Source: Alphaproteobacteria bacterium
GTDB taxonomy: Bacteria > Pseudomonadota > Alphaproteobacteria > TMED109
Assembly (NCBI GenBank): GCA_022825705.1
Contig: JAJDWH010000001.1
Location: forward strand, 1-57,417
Direction: 5' to 3'
DNA length: 57,417 nt
Every line of letters starts with the position of its first letter. Within the stretch, counting starts at the first letter, position 1. The notes under the pieces are model-generated. The model did no database searches. It was given only the letters and a program-made list of their open reading frames with translations, and was not told where the DNA came from. The translations under genes and the position numbers were made by a program. Below, one piece after another: positions 25,635-35,386 of the stretch.

Positions 25635-26096
25635 TCAGGCCTCCTGCATCATCTGGGCAGCCCGACGGACACCCTGCTTGATCCGAGCGTACGTTGAGCA
25701 GCGGCAGATGTTGCCTTGCATGGCATCGAGAATCTCTGCGTCACTCGGACTGGAGTTGGACTCAAGGAACGCAGCGGCATTCATCATCTGCCCGGACTGG
25801 CAGTACCCGCACTGGGGAATCTGCAACTCCAGCCACGCCTTCTGCACCGGATGCTGACCCTTCGGGTCGAGGCCTTCAATCGTAGTGATCGTCGCACCTT
25901 CGGCGTCCGACAACTGCAGCTGGCAGGACCGCACTGCTTCACCATTAAGGTGAACAGTACAGGCCCCACAGAGGCCAATGCCGCATCCAAACTTTGTGCC
26001 GGTCAGACGCAGACCTTCGCGAATGACCCACAGCAGTTTGGTGTCCCCCGGTGCATCGACGACGTGCGACACGCCGTTGATGTTAAGAACAGCCAT
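25635..26096 (-). CDS. iorA: [2Fe-2S] subunit of the molybdenum hydroxylase (IorA type)
   Basis: A 153-residue electron-transfer subunit with two clusters: plant-ferredoxin type C38/C43/C46/C58 (GCGIGLCGACTVH) and the helical second domain C96/C99/C131/C133 (QCGYCQSGQMM; GNICRCSTY). Length and spacing are normal for IorA/CoxS proteins. GAGGAGGG stands just before the ATG. It is first in a two-gene operon with its own promoter. Confidence 0.93.
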   Translation of the reverse strand: MAVLNINGVSHVVDAPGDTKLLWVIREGLRLTGTKFGCGIGLCGACTVHLNGEAVRSCQLQLSDAEGATITTIEGLDPKGQHPVQKAWLELQIPQCGYCQSGQMMNAAAFLESNSSPSDAEILDAMQGNICRCSTYARIKQGVRRAAQMMQEA

Positions 26097-26193
26097 AATC
26101 CCTCCTCAGGAATACAAAGGGGAACCGCCGACCACACAGTTCCGCCAAAATGGCGAAGCTGCAAGCGAGCAACGACAGACCCCGGTTTAATCC

Positions 26194-26222
26194 ATTGTAG
26201 TTTGGGGCGCCAAATTCGGCAA
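26194..26222 (-). promoter_or_regulatory. Promoter of the iorAB operon
   Basis: On the minus strand TTGCCG (26222-26217), a 17-nt spacer and TACAAT (26199-26194). It lies about 100 nt before the iorA ATG and downstream of gltA, so the hydroxylase need not depend on gltA transcription. Confidence 0.55.
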
Positions 26223-26243
26223 GCTGGCAAAGGCGAATTTGGC
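26209..26243. promoter_or_regulatory. Inverted repeat overlapping the iorAB promoter
   Basis: A perfect 10-bp inverted repeat, GCCAAATTCG (26209-26218) and CGAATTTGGC (26234-26243), with a 15-nt centre. One arm lies in the spacer and touches the -35 box of the iorAB promoter. It may be an operator for a dimeric regulator. The alternative is the stem of a gltA terminator, since it begins 13 nt after the gltA stop, but there is no U-tract. Confidence 0.45.
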
Positions 26244-26255
26244 CGAGTCAGCGTG

Positions 26256-27563
26256 TCAGCCGCGGTCCTCGATTGGAACAAACGGGCGTTCTGGCACGCC
26301 GGTATACAGCTGACGCGGGCGTCCGATCCGTTGTGCGGGATCTTCGATCATTTCGTTCCACTGGGCGACCCATCCGACCGTGCGCGCGACCGCAAACAGC
26401 ACGGTGAACAAACTGGGCGGAAAACCAATGGCTTGCAACGTAATCCCAGAATAAAAGTCTACATTGGGATACAGCTTCTTCTCAACGAAGTAGTCGTCCT
26501 CCAAGGCAATGCGTTCCAGCTCCCGGGCGAGCCGAAACATAGGTTCGTTCTCTTTTCCGAGGGTGCCGAGGACTTCGTGGGCGGTCGACTGCATGACGCG
26601 CGCCCGGGGGTCGTAGTTCTTGTAGACGCGGTGCCCGAAGCCCATCAGCCGGAACGGGTCGGCGGGGTCGCGCGCGCGGTCGATAAACGACTTCACCCGC
26701 GAAACATCACCGATTTCGTGGAGCATGCTGATCACCGCCTCGTTGGCGCCGCCGTGCGCAGGCCCCCACAGCGATGCAATCCCCGCCGCCACGCATGCAA
26801 ACGGGTTTGCGCCGGACGAACCAGCGAGCCGCACCGTGGAAGTCGAGGCGTTCTGTTCATGGTCGGCGTGGAGGATGAGAATTCGGTGCATCGCCCGTGC
26901 CAGCACGTCGCTGATGACGTACTCCTCGGCCGGCACCGCGAACATCATGTGCAGGAAATTCTCCGCGTAGTCGAGGTCGTTACGCGGATAGATGAAGGGC
27001 TGGCCGATCGAATACTTGTAGGCCATTGTCGCGATTGTCGGAATTTTCGCGATCAACCGGTGGGAAGCGACCGTTCGCTGGTGGGGATCGGTAATGTCCG
27101 TACTATCGTGGTAGAAGGCTGACAACGCTCCGACGACGCCGCACAAGATTGCCATGGCATGGGCGTCGCGCCGAAAGCCCCGGAACAGGTACGTCAGCTG
27201 CTCGTGCAGCATGGTGTGCCGGCTAATCGTGTAGGCAAAGTCCTCATTGCTGGCCGGGTCCGGCAGCTCACCTCGCAAGAGAAGGTAAGCCACTTCTAGG
27301 AAATCGCAGTGCTGGGCCAGATCCTCGATGCGGTAGCCTCGGTGCAGCAGGATTCCGGCTTCACCATCGATAAACGTGATCTTGGATTCACACGAACCGG
27401 TCGAGGTGTAGCCCGGGTCGTACGTAAACACGCCGGCGCTGCCGTAGAGGGACCGCACATCGACCACATCGGGCCCGATCGTTCCCGATAGTTCCGGCAA
27501 TTGAAGACTACGGCCGTCGCTAAGCGTCAATTGCGCCATCTGTCGTTCCGCATCCATGGCCAT
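26256..27563 (-). CDS. gltA: Citrate synthase (type II)
   Basis: A 435-residue enzyme that condenses oxaloacetate and acetyl-CoA. The catalytic residues lie in [12 protein letters not shown] and [14 protein letters not shown], with a further catalytic Asp in VDFYSG. The N-terminal beta-rich segment ([19 protein letters not shown]) marks the Gram-negative hexameric, NADH-sensitive type. Placement just past lpxB is usual in alphaproteobacteria. A short GCCCCC/GGGGGC hairpin sits in the 97-bp leader. Confidence 0.95.
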   Translation of the reverse strand: MAMDAERQMAQLTLSDGRSLQLPELSGTIGPDVVDVRSLYGSAGVFTYDPGYTSTGSCESKITFIDGEAGILLHRGYRIEDLAQHCDFLEVAYLLLRGELPDPASNEDFAYTISRHTMLHEQLTYLFRGFRRDAHAMAILCGVVGALSAFYHDSTDITDPHQRTVASHRLIAKIPTIATMAYKYSIGQPFIYPRNDLDYAENFLHMMFAVPAEEYVISDVLARAMHRILILHADHEQNASTSTVRLAGSSGANPFACVAAGIASLWGPAHGGANEAVISMLHEIGDVSRVKSFIDRARDPADPFRLMGFGHRVYKNYDPRARVMQSTAHEVLGTLGKENEPMFRLARELERIALEDDYFVEKKLYPNVDFYSGITLQAIGFPPSLFTVLFAVARTVGWVAQWNEMIEDPAQRIGRPRQLYTGVPERPFVPIEDRG

Positions 27564-27660
27564 ATGTCACTCTCTCACGTCAAGGCGGTCGGCATTCCGG
27601 GATCAAGCAGTACCGTACCTAGGCCCCCAGACGGGGGCAAATGAACCACCTTGCTGCTGC

Positions 27661-28068
27661 TCACCGTTCAATCAATTCAATCTTGTAACCATCTGGATCT
27701 TCAATGAATGCGATCACTGTACTGCCGTGCTGCATGGGGCCGGGCGGGCGTGGGATGCGGACTCCGTCAGCTTCGAGGCGCTCACATGTCCCGTAAATGT
27801 CCGGGACACCGAGAGCTATGTGCCCCCATGCATCGCCCTGGGCGTAGTCTTCCTCTTGATCCCAGTTGTGTGTGAGTTCAAGGACCGTGTGGTCTTCCTC
27901 CGGGCCGTAGCCCACAAAGGCGAGCGTGAAGCGGCCGCTCGGAAAGTCCTGGCGCCGGAGCACCTGCATCCCCAAGGCACCGGTGTAAAAGGCCAGCGAG
28001 CGTTCGAGGTCGCGGACACGGATCATCGTGTGAAGCATGCGAAAGGCGTCTGGACGGGCTGCTGTCAA
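27661..28068 (-). CDS. gloA: Lactoylglutathione lyase (glyoxalase I)
   Basis: A 135-residue vicinal-oxygen-chelate protein converting the methylglyoxal-glutathione adduct to S-lactoylglutathione. Metal ligands fit: His in LHTMIRV, Glu in VLELTHNW, His in GHIALGV and Glu in YKIELIER. The frame starts at TTG 28068, three bases from the lpxB stop, with AAGGGGG just before it; ATG 28038 lacks a ribosome site. It appears to be a rider on the lpx operon. Confidence 0.9.
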   Translation of the reverse strand: MTAARPDAFRMLHTMIRVRDLERSLAFYTGALGMQVLRRQDFPSGRFTLAFVGYGPEEDHTVLELTHNWDQEEDYAQGDAWGHIALGVPDIYGTCERLEADGVRIPRPPGPMQHGSTVIAFIEDPDGYKIELIER

Positions 28069-28070
28069 GG

Positions 28071-29231
28071 CTATTCCCCCTTCTGTGGATCTGGTTGTGG
28101 ATCAAGCGTAGCAAGGATTGCCCGGGCTGCGCGCTGGCTGGGTGGCAGGTCGCCGTTCCGGAGATCCTCGATGGCGGCGGAAGTGACTTCGACTTGACGT
28201 GCCCGGGCTTCCGGGCTTTGCAGGAGCGAGTCGACCGCTCGCGCCAGCCGATCCGGGCGACAGGATCGCTGCAGAAACTCCGGGATCGCCTCGGCGTCCT
28301 GCATCACATTGATGAGACTCGCGTACTTGATGGTCGCCATCCGCCGAACAATTTCCCAGGAAACTGGGGCCATCCGGTAGGCGACCACCATGGCCGTCCG
28401 ACAACGCGCGAGCTCAAGGGTCACGCTACCTGACGCTGCCAATGCGACATCGGCAGCCGCATACCAACACCGCTTGTCGAAGTCCCCGTCGACGACGATG
28501 GCGGGCAAGCCGGAGAATGCGGATTCGACTTGCCGTTTCCGCCCGGGAGCCACGCCCACCACAATTCGTAGATTGTCATGGCGCTGCAGGAGCATTCGCG
28601 CGCAGCTTGCGAAACGCGGTGCCAGACGATGCACCTCCCCGGCCCGACTTCCCGGCAGGACCAGAAGAACCGGTGCGTCGGCGCTGACGCCCCACCCGTG
28701 GCGAAAGTCGGGTGAGAGCGCGGGAACGGGGGTCTCCACGACCGGGTGTCCGACGAACGTCGCCGGCAGCCCCTCGCGCTCGAAATAGGGAGGTTCAAAA
28801 GGGAACAGCGTCAGCATTCGATTCAGGAAGCGGGCAACCTTTCGGGCTCGTCCCGGTTTCCACGCCCACACCGTGGGAGCAACGTAGTGAATGAGCGGAA
28901 TCCCTGCCCCACGGAGTCGTGCGCCCAACCGGAAGTTGAAACCTGGTGCATCGATCGTCACCACGGCATCGGGTCGAAGGGCACGTACCTGTGCTTCCAC
29001 GCTACGCAGCCGGCGGAGAACACGTGGCACGCGCGGCAGGACTTCCGCAATTCCCATCAGTGCGATCTCGTCGGCTGGAAACAGCGGCGTCAGGCCCGCA
29101 GCCTCCATTCTGGGCCCACCGACCCCGTCCAGGCGTATCGCTCCTGACGTCTCTGCCGACAGGGCCCGGATCAGGCGCTCTCCGAGCTCGTCACCCGAAG
29201 CCTCGCCGGCAACCAGATATACGTGCGGCAC
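28071..29231 (-). CDS. lpxB: Lipid-A-disaccharide synthase
   Basis: A 386-residue glycosyltransferase (GT19) that joins UDP-diacylglucosamine and lipid X. Signatures: the N-terminal VAGEASGDELG, IDAPGFNFRL, PTVWAWKPGRA and LPGSRAGEVHRL. The open frame extends to 29285, but a GTG at 29231, 4 nt after the lpxI stop, begins right before the conserved region and is preferred. Confidence 0.93.
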   Translation of the reverse strand: MPHVYLVAGEASGDELGERLIRALSAETSGAIRLDGVGGPRMEAAGLTPLFPADEIALMGIAEVLPRVPRVLRRLRSVEAQVRALRPDAVVTIDAPGFNFRLGARLRGAGIPLIHYVAPTVWAWKPGRARKVARFLNRMLTLFPFEPPYFEREGLPATFVGHPVVETPVPALSPDFRHGWGVSADAPVLLVLPGSRAGEVHRLAPRFASCARMLLQRHDNLRIVVGVAPGRKRQVESAFSGLPAIVVDGDFDKRCWYAAADVALAASGSVTLELARCRTAMVVAYRMAPVSWEIVRRMATIKYASLINVMQDAEAIPEFLQRSCRPDRLARAVDSLLQSPEARARQVEVTSAAIEDLRNGDLPPSQRAARAILATLDPQPDPQKGE

Positions 29232-29235
29232 CGGA

Positions 29236-30081
29236 TCAGTCGTCGACGCGGCAGCCGAGCAGGAAAAGACCGTGCGCGTCGGCACGCCGGATTACTTCTT
29301 CCCGGCGGATGACAAGGACAGATCCGGCCTCAACTGCGATTCCGACAAGTCCGGCAGCCGCGACGTCAGTCACGGTGTCAGGACCGATCGTCGGCAGGTC
29401 GACACGCCGTTCCTGACCGGGTTTCGCGACTTTTACGAGCACGCCGCCGCTCCCGGCCCGCCGCTGCTGCCCGGCCCGCCGGACCATGGCACCTGTCCCC
29501 TCGGAAGCCTCAACTGCCAGCACATGGCCGCCCTGGACCACGGCGGCCTGACCGACATCTACTGCTCCGAGAGCACGCGCAACGGCAGCTCCCCGGGCGA
29601 TGTCAATGCTGTCCTGTTCGTCCGGCTCGCTCCTGGACCAGAGGCCGGGCGGGGCCAGGAGTTCGTTCACGAGACTGTCGGCCCCGACGATCCGGAATCC
29701 TTCACGCTCGAATTCATCGACGATGGCGCGTAGGAGGCCGTCGTCGCCCAGCGCGAACCGGGCCGCCCGGGCTAGTACGCGCAACGCACGCGCATCCGGG
29801 CGGAGTTCAGCCAGCGAAGGGCGCCGCACGTGCCCCGCCAGCACCACGGTATGGACCGCGGCGTCGCGAAGGATTCCGAGCAGTTCCTCGGACGCCCCGA
29901 GACGAACCCATGCGTCGGGCTTGAACCCGCTGGCAGATTGATCTGCCTGTCCAGCCAATGCCAGCAGGAAATACGGTCGACCGCCTGAACGGCAGGCCTC
30001 GGCCACCAGCCCCGGCAACAACCCCCCGCCGGCAACGATCCCGACCGGAGACCGGGAGTCCTCGGTGCCGGTGTCGGACAC
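29236..30081 (-). CDS. lpxI: UDP-2,3-diacylglucosamine pyrophosphatase LpxI
   Basis: A 281-residue hydrolase giving lipid X, of the LpxI (former DUF1009) type that replaces LpxH in alphaproteobacteria. It starts near VGIVAGGGLLPGLVAEA and carries VVLAGHVRRPSL and the C-terminal DLPTIGPDTVTDVAAAG, whose Asp residues are family-typical. GTG 30081 lies 5 nt after the lpxA stop; the frame upstream overlaps lpxA and is unlikely to be used. Confidence 0.92.
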   Translation of the reverse strand: MSDTGTEDSRSPVGIVAGGGLLPGLVAEACRSGGRPYFLLALAGQADQSASGFKPDAWVRLGASEELLGILRDAAVHTVVLAGHVRRPSLAELRPDARALRVLARAARFALGDDGLLRAIVDEFEREGFRIVGADSLVNELLAPPGLWSRSEPDEQDSIDIARGAAVARALGAVDVGQAAVVQGGHVLAVEASEGTGAMVRRAGQQRRAGSGGVLVKVAKPGQERRVDLPTIGPDTVTDVAAAGLVGIAVEAGSVLVIRREEVIRRADAHGLFLLGCRVDD

Positions 30082-30086
30082 GGATA

Positions 30087-30902
30087 TCAGAGGCGACCGT
30101 CTCGCGGCAGGCACATGCCGCGCCTGGCGAGTTCCGGCACGTGCTCAATTTCCCCGCAGAAGCGCACGATCTCAGCAACTCTTTCAGATCCGTCGAGCTC
30201 GATCTGAAGATTCGCAACCTGCAGACGGAACAGCTCGTCGCCGGAAAACAGAAACCCGTACGCCTTTCGCAAGTCGTCAATCTCGCTCTTGCTGAAACCC
30301 GCCCGTTGCAGCCCGATGATGTTGAGCCCCCGCAACCATGCCCGGTTGCCGGTCGCCAGCACATAGGGGATCACGTGTTTCTCAACGGCAGAGCATCCGC
30401 CGATGAAAGCGTACGAGCCGATGCGCACGAACTGGTGCACACCCGTCAATGCGCCGACCTGGGCGAAATCACCGATGACCGCGTGACCACCGACTTGCGC
30501 ACCGTTTGCCAACACTACGTGGTTGCCGATTGAACAGTCGTGGGCAACGTGAGTGCCCACCATGAAGAGCACGTTGCTACCGATCCGCGTCACCCCTCCT
30601 CCCCTGGGGGTGCCGGTATGGAGTGTGACGTGCTCGCGCATCACATTGTTGGAACCGATGTCAATCTGCATCACGCCGTCCACCGCGGGTCTCACCTGCG
30701 CGGGATAGCCGATGGCGACGAAGGGATAGATCAAATTGTCGGTGCCCAGAGTGGCCTCGCCCTCGATCGTGACGTGCGAGAGGAGGCGGGTTCCGGAACC
30801 GATCTGCACCCCTGGACCGATCGTGCAATACGGCCCGATTTCCACTCCGTCGGCTACCTCTGCCCGCGAGTCCACCACCGCAGTGGGGTGCCAACGATTC
30901 AT
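30087..30902 (-). CDS. lpxA: UDP-N-acetylglucosamine acyltransferase
   Basis: A 271-residue left-handed beta-helix acyltransferase, the first committed step of lipid A. Hexapeptide repeats run from VADGVEIGPY to about residue 190. The catalytic His lies in GTHVAHDCSIG, and the C-terminal helical domain follows. The ATG at 30902 overlaps the fabZ stop (ATGA), indicating coupling. Confidence 0.94.
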   Translation of the reverse strand: MNRWHPTAVVDSRAEVADGVEIGPYCTIGPGVQIGSGTRLLSHVTIEGEATLGTDNLIYPFVAIGYPAQVRPAVDGVMQIDIGSNNVMREHVTLHTGTPRGGGVTRIGSNVLFMVGTHVAHDCSIGNHVVLANGAQVGGHAVIGDFAQVGALTGVHQFVRIGSYAFIGGCSAVEKHVIPYVLATGNRAWLRGLNIIGLQRAGFSKSEIDDLRKAYGFLFSGDELFRLQVANLQIELDGSERVAEIVRFCGEIEHVPELARRGMCLPRDGRL

Positions 30903-31381
30903 CCGTCTTTGGTCCACTGGTCACGATGGCGGATCATTGCGGTAAGGACGGCTTCCGCAGCGCGCTCCCCATCGACTTCTGCCGTCGCCCCGACGCGCCA
31001 AACGTTCTCACGGATACGCTGCTTCTCCACACGAATCCACAGCTGATCACCCGGCACCACGGGGCGGCGGAACCGGACGTTGTCAAGCCCCATCAGATAG
31101 ACGATGTGATCTTGTCCCTCTTTGCCGATCGAGCGAACGGCGAATACGCCGGCCGCCTGGGCCATGGCTTCAACGACCAGTACGCCGGGCATGACGGGGT
31201 GCTCGGGAAAATGGCCCTGGAAGAAGCCCTCATTGATCGTCACGTTCTTCAACATCACCGCGTGCTCGTACGCGACATACTCGGTGATCCGATCGATGAG
31301 CAGAAATGGGTAACGGTGCGGAATCGCCTCCAGGATGGTTGCGAGGTTGGCGTCCGCTTCGTGTTCGCCCGGATTCGTCAT
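30899..31381 (-). CDS. fabZ: 3-hydroxyacyl-ACP dehydratase
   Basis: A 160-residue hotdog-fold dehydratase of fatty acid synthesis. [13 protein letters not shown], the catalytic His in [13 protein letters not shown] and the catalytic Glu in LVVEAMAQ are intact. Its ATG overlaps the lpxD stop by 4 nt and its stop overlaps the lpxA start by 4 nt, placing it in the middle of the coupled lpxD-fabZ-lpxA block. Confidence 0.94.
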   Translation of the reverse strand: MTNPGEHEADANLATILEAIPHRYPFLLIDRITEYVAYEHAVMLKNVTINEGFFQGHFPEHPVMPGVLVVEAMAQAAGVFAVRSIGKEGQDHIVYLMGLDNVRFRRPVVPGDQLWIRVEKQRIRENVWRVGATAEVDGERAAEAVLTAMIRHRDQWTKDG

Positions 31382-32424
31382 GATGCAGAACTCCCACCTG
31401 CCTGCCCCCGACGGGTTGCCAGGCGCTCAAGAGCAACCACCTGACGAAGATAACGGGCTACCGGGACTGCCGGCATGCCGGCAACCTTGGCGTTGTCATC
31501 AAGATCGCGCGTTACGCCGGCTTTGCCGCCAATCTGGCACCTGTGCCCAACCGTGATGTGGTCTGCAATTCCCACCTGTCCGCCCGCTGTGCTGAATGCG
31601 CCGATGGAACTGCTGCCGCCGATACCACATTGACCAGCTAGTACGACGTGCGGACCGACTTGGACGTTGTGTCCAACGTGAACGAGATTGTCGAGAAAGG
31701 CACCTTCGCCGATCACCGTGTCTCCGAGAGCGCCGCGGTCGATGCAGGTGTTCGCTCCGATATCGGCCCGGTCTTCAATTCGAACCCGGCCAAGCTGAGG
31801 CACGCGCACGTGTCCCTCATCCGTACTGGCGGGCACGAACCCGAAACCGTCCTGACCGATGCGGGCACCCGCGTGAATGCGGACATCGGCCCCAACAACC
31901 GCGCACACGATCGTAACGTTGGCGTCGACCCGCGTACGCGGTCCCAGTACAACCCCTGGGCCGATCGTCGTATTGGGTCCTACCCATGCCCCTGCGCCAA
32001 CTTCGGCGTTCGCTCCGATCACCGCCCCGGCCTCAATGCGGCAGTCCTGACCCAACGACGCATCAGGATCAACAACCGCCCGTTCACTCACGCCGGGCCG
32101 AAACGGCATCGCCGGGAACAATGCAGCGGCGATACGAGCGAACGCCAGACGTGGATTGGCCGCCGTCAAGCAAGCGACGTCACGCGGGACCTCCGCCGCC
32201 AATGCGCTGGTCGTCACACAAGCTCCCGTATCAACTGCCAGACGCCGAACAGCTGACTTGGACGCGCAATAGGCCAATGCGTCAGCAGTAGCGGCAGGGC
32301 CTTGCGAAACCGTGGCGATCAGTCGGTCACCATCGTCTGACCGTACCAGCTGAGCCCCTCCCACCTCCGCGAGTACTGCGAGCGAGAGCGGCCCTCTGGA
32401 TGAAAAAAAACGTGAGTCCGGCAT
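31378..32424 (-). CDS. lpxD: UDP-3-O-(3-hydroxyacyl)glucosamine N-acyltransferase
   Basis: A 348-residue beta-helix acyltransferase for the third lipid A step. The N-terminal uridine-binding domain (SLAVLAEVGGAQLV) is followed by hexapeptide repeats from about 115 to 290. The catalytic His is in LDNLVHVGHNVQVG and the C-terminal helix ends VVALERLA. The ompH stop region (GAGGACGG) provides its ribosome site. Confidence 0.93.
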   Translation of the reverse strand: MPDSRFFSSRGPLSLAVLAEVGGAQLVRSDDGDRLIATVSQGPAATADALAYCASKSAVRRLAVDTGACVTTSALAAEVPRDVACLTAANPRLAFARIAAALFPAMPFRPGVSERAVVDPDASLGQDCRIEAGAVIGANAEVGAGAWVGPNTTIGPGVVLGPRTRVDANVTIVCAVVGADVRIHAGARIGQDGFGFVPASTDEGHVRVPQLGRVRIEDRADIGANTCIDRGALGDTVIGEGAFLDNLVHVGHNVQVGPHVVLAGQCGIGGSSSIGAFSTAGGQVGIADHITVGHRCQIGGKAGVTRDLDDNAKVAGMPAVPVARYLRQVVALERLATRRGQAGGSSAS

Positions 32425-32430
32425 GGTCGA

Positions 32431-33042
32431 TCAACCGTCCTCGCCCTCAACCTCCTGCGTGGAACCGGCCTCGGGAATCTCAAGGTGCGGGACCCGCTCG
32501 TTGAGTCGTTCGACTACTTCATCCGAGATGTTGATCTGTTCTGCGGCGATCACAAGTTGGGAGGCATCGAATACCAGCGCGAAGTTCCGCTCCAGCGCGA
32601 TCTCTGCGACGATACGTACCGTTTCCTCCTGCACCTGCTGCTGACTTTGGGCCATGATCTCCTGTAGTTCCTGGCTGCGCTCGTTCACGCGCTTCTGCAA
32701 ACCCTCCACTTCACTGCGAAAACTGGCTTCTTCGACCGCATACTCTTGCGGGGAGAGCACACCGCGTTTCTGCGATAGTTCCTCCTGCTGCTGGCGCAAA
32801 CGTTCCTCGGCGGCGGTGATTTCCTCGCGGTAAAGCTGCTCACGGGCATTGACCTCTTCCCGTACTCCATTCAGCGCGGTGGAGAGCCGGAAGATGCGGT
32901 TGATATCGATGAGGCCGATCGCAAAATCTTCGGGCACGGCAATGGTGGGCGGCGGAGACGCCTCGTCCTCCTGGGCATGCGCCGCGACGGCGTGCGCGAC
33001 CAATGCGGCGGCGGCCAGGGCCCGTAGGCAGGGGTGCATCAT
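32431..33042 (-). CDS. OmpH/Skp-family periplasmic chaperone
   Basis: A 203-residue protein with a signal peptide (cleavage after AHA near residue 23), then IGLIDINRIFR, the usual Skp beta-strand opening, and a long coiled coil of Glu/Gln/Arg-rich helices from about 60 to 140. The end is acidic. It sits between bamA and lpxD, the normal place for skp, and would hold outer-membrane proteins during transit. AAGGA precedes the ATG. Confidence 0.9.
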   Translation of the reverse strand: MMHPCLRALAAAALVAHAVAAHAQEDEASPPPTIAVPEDFAIGLIDINRIFRLSTALNGVREEVNAREQLYREEITAAEERLRQQQEELSQKRGVLSPQEYAVEEASFRSEVEGLQKRVNERSQELQEIMAQSQQQVQEETVRIVAEIALERNFALVFDASQLVIAAEQINISDEVVERLNERVPHLEIPEAGSTQEVEGEDG

Positions 33043-33076
33043 GGGGAATCCTTCAGGGAAAATTGCAGGTACGAGG

Positions 33077-35386
33077 TCAGAACGTGCTGCCGAGACTGAA
33101 GAGGATCGTTTCAGTCCGGTCGTAGGATTCTTTGGCCAGGGCGGACGTCCAGTCGATTCGGACCGGTCCTACTGGAGAACTCCACGACAAGCCCACTCCA
33201 GCAGATGCCCGCGCCGAGCCGGAATCCACCACGGTTCCCCCGTTAGTGACGACCGTTGCACGATCAATTCCCGTCAAGGTACCAACGATACCGAATATCC
33301 GCCCGTGCATTCCGAGTTCCCGCGGCAGGCCGAGGTCGACTTTCAGTTCGGCCGTCGCCGTAGCAAACACGTTGCCGCCCAAGCCGCTCGAGCGACCAGT
33401 TCCCAGGTAGCGAGGGCCTATGCCGGCGTACTCAAACCCCCGGAACGTTCGGTCGCCCAGCAGAAACCGATCGTAGATGCTGACGTCTTGGCCGATCCCC
33501 TCGATGATTCCGGCACTCACCAGCAATCCCAAGACCCACTCGTCCCACAGGACATCGGTGTAGTAGCCGCCGTTCAGGGTTAGTCGGGCATATCGATCGT
33601 CGCCACCAAGGCCCGCCAGGGTCGTCGAGAGATTGACGTTGTATCCTTTGGAGGGAAGCAGTGCACTGTCGCGGCGATCGTACGACCAAGAGGAAGTGAC
33701 TGCGGAAATCACCCTGCGGCCGAGATCAACCTGGACTTCCTCCCGACCGGTCACCCGTACCCAGGTAAGCCCGTACGTCAGCCGCTGACGGAGATATTCC
33801 CCCAGGCTGAAGCCAAATCCAATCCGGGCTCCCTGCTCATCAGATTCGTACGCGGTTCCGATCCGATCGGTATTGGACGAGAATACGCTCGTGCTGAGAG
33901 ACAGGTCCCGTTGGCGGAAGTACGGCTCGGAGTAGGCCAGGCTGTACAGTCCCCCGGTTCGCGCGTTTTCCAGGGCAATCGTGAGGCTGCTGCCGGTACC
34001 CAGCAGGTTGCGTTCACGAAGCGAGATGTTTCCTATCGCGCCGCGACTGGTGGAGTATCCCAGACCGAAGCTGATTTCACCGGTCGAGCGTTCCTCCACC
34101 GTAAGTTCGATGTCGCGCTGGTCAGCCGCACGCCCTGGAACCTCCTGAAACTGCACATCAGAGAAGAATCCCAGGTTTCCAACCAGGGTTCGTGAGCGGG
34201 CAAGCAGGCCCCGGTTGAGCGGATCACCCTCGGACAAGCGAAGGTATCGTCGAACAACGTGGTCGAGGGTGCGGACATTTCCCTTGATCTCGATACGGTC
34301 GACGTACAGTCGCTCGCCCTCCACTAGGTGGTAATGCAGCGCGACCGTCTTGGCGTCGTCATCAATTTCGGGTTCGACGTTCACTTGGACGAATGGGAAT
34401 CCCGCTGTCACCACAGCATCGGAGAGGATTCCGACGGTGTCCTGAATCGCGGTCCTGCTGTACTCGTCTCCGGTCTCTGTCTCGATGAGTTCCCGAAGCG
34501 ATTCGACATCCACCTCGGGAAGTGCCGATGTCGCCGTTACGTCGCCGAAGGTGTAGTGGGCGCCCTCCTCCACAGCGATCGTGATGAGGAACGCGTCCCC
34601 GTCAGGGAGCAGTTCGGCCGACGACGACAGGATCTTGAACCGGAGATACCCTCGGTCAAAGTAGTGCCTGCGCAGCAGCTCTTCGTCAAAGGCCAGCTGG
34701 TCGGGATCGTAGCGGTCGCTCGACGACAGAAACCGCCACCACCGGCTTTCCCGCGTCCGCATTACATCGCGCAAGTCGCCATCGCTGAAACGGCGGTTTC
34801 CGACAAAATTGATGCTCTCGATGCCGGTAAGCGGTCCTTCGTCGATTTCAAAGATGACGTTTACCCGGTTCTGATCCAGCAAGATCACCTTCGGCACGAC
34901 TGAAGCGCCGAACCGGCCGCTGCGGCGATAGACGGTCAGGAGGCGTTCCTGATCGGTGCGGGCCCGGCTTCGCGTGAAGACCGTACGCTGTCGAAGGTTG
35001 ATTTCGCCCGCCAGATCCTCGTCGTCGATTCTCTGATTGCCTTCGAACACAACTTGGTTGACGATCGGGTTTTCCACCACGCGGACAATCAATGTCGTGC
35101 CGTCGCGGACAAACGTCACGTCGGCGAATAGCCCTGTCTCGAACAGGGACTTAAGCGCGGTATCGAGCAGCAGCGGATCGAACGGGCTGCCGGGCTCGAT
35201 CTGCTGGCCGGCCCGAACGGTCAAATTCGACAGAATTGTTGAGTCTTCAATGCGCTGGTTGCCTTCGACCCGAACCTCAGTGATGGTGTTTTCCTGGGCC
35301 TCTCCGGTTCCCGGGCTCCCCGATACCAGCACCACTCCAACGACGAGCATGAGCCCAAGGGATCTTGCAGTGCGACTTCCCGTCAT
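33077..35386 (-). CDS. bamA: Outer-membrane protein assembly factor BamA
   Basis: A 769-residue Omp85 protein. After a signal peptide (cleavage near GEA-QE) there are five POTRA repeats (ITEVRVEGNQRIE ... VDRIEIKGNVRT) up to about residue 420, then a 16-strand barrel with the VRIDWTSALAK region and a C-terminal aromatic signature strand ending in Phe (LGSTF). It is coupled to rseP by an ATGA overlap. Confidence 0.96.
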   Translation of the reverse strand: MTGSRTARSLGLMLVVGVVLVSGSPGTGEAQENTITEVRVEGNQRIEDSTILSNLTVRAGQQIEPGSPFDPLLLDTALKSLFETGLFADVTFVRDGTTLIVRVVENPIVNQVVFEGNQRIDDEDLAGEINLRQRTVFTRSRARTDQERLLTVYRRSGRFGASVVPKVILLDQNRVNVIFEIDEGPLTGIESINFVGNRRFSDGDLRDVMRTRESRWWRFLSSSDRYDPDQLAFDEELLRRHYFDRGYLRFKILSSSAELLPDGDAFLITIAVEEGAHYTFGDVTATSALPEVDVESLRELIETETGDEYSRTAIQDTVGILSDAVVTAGFPFVQVNVEPEIDDDAKTVALHYHLVEGERLYVDRIEIKGNVRTLDHVVRRYLRLSEGDPLNRGLLARSRTLVGNLGFFSDVQFQEVPGRAADQRDIELTVEERSTGEISFGLGYSTSRGAIGNISLRERNLLGTGSSLTIALENARTGGLYSLAYSEPYFRQRDLSLSTSVFSSNTDRIGTAYESDEQGARIGFGFSLGEYLRQRLTYGLTWVRVTGREEVQVDLGRRVISAVTSSWSYDRRDSALLPSKGYNVNLSTTLAGLGGDDRYARLTLNGGYYTDVLWDEWVLGLLVSAGIIEGIGQDVSIYDRFLLGDRTFRGFEYAGIGPRYLGTGRSSGLGGNVFATATAELKVDLGLPRELGMHGRIFGIVGTLTGIDRATVVTNGGTVVDSGSARASAGVGLSWSSPVGPVRIDWTSALAKESYDRTETILFSLGSTF

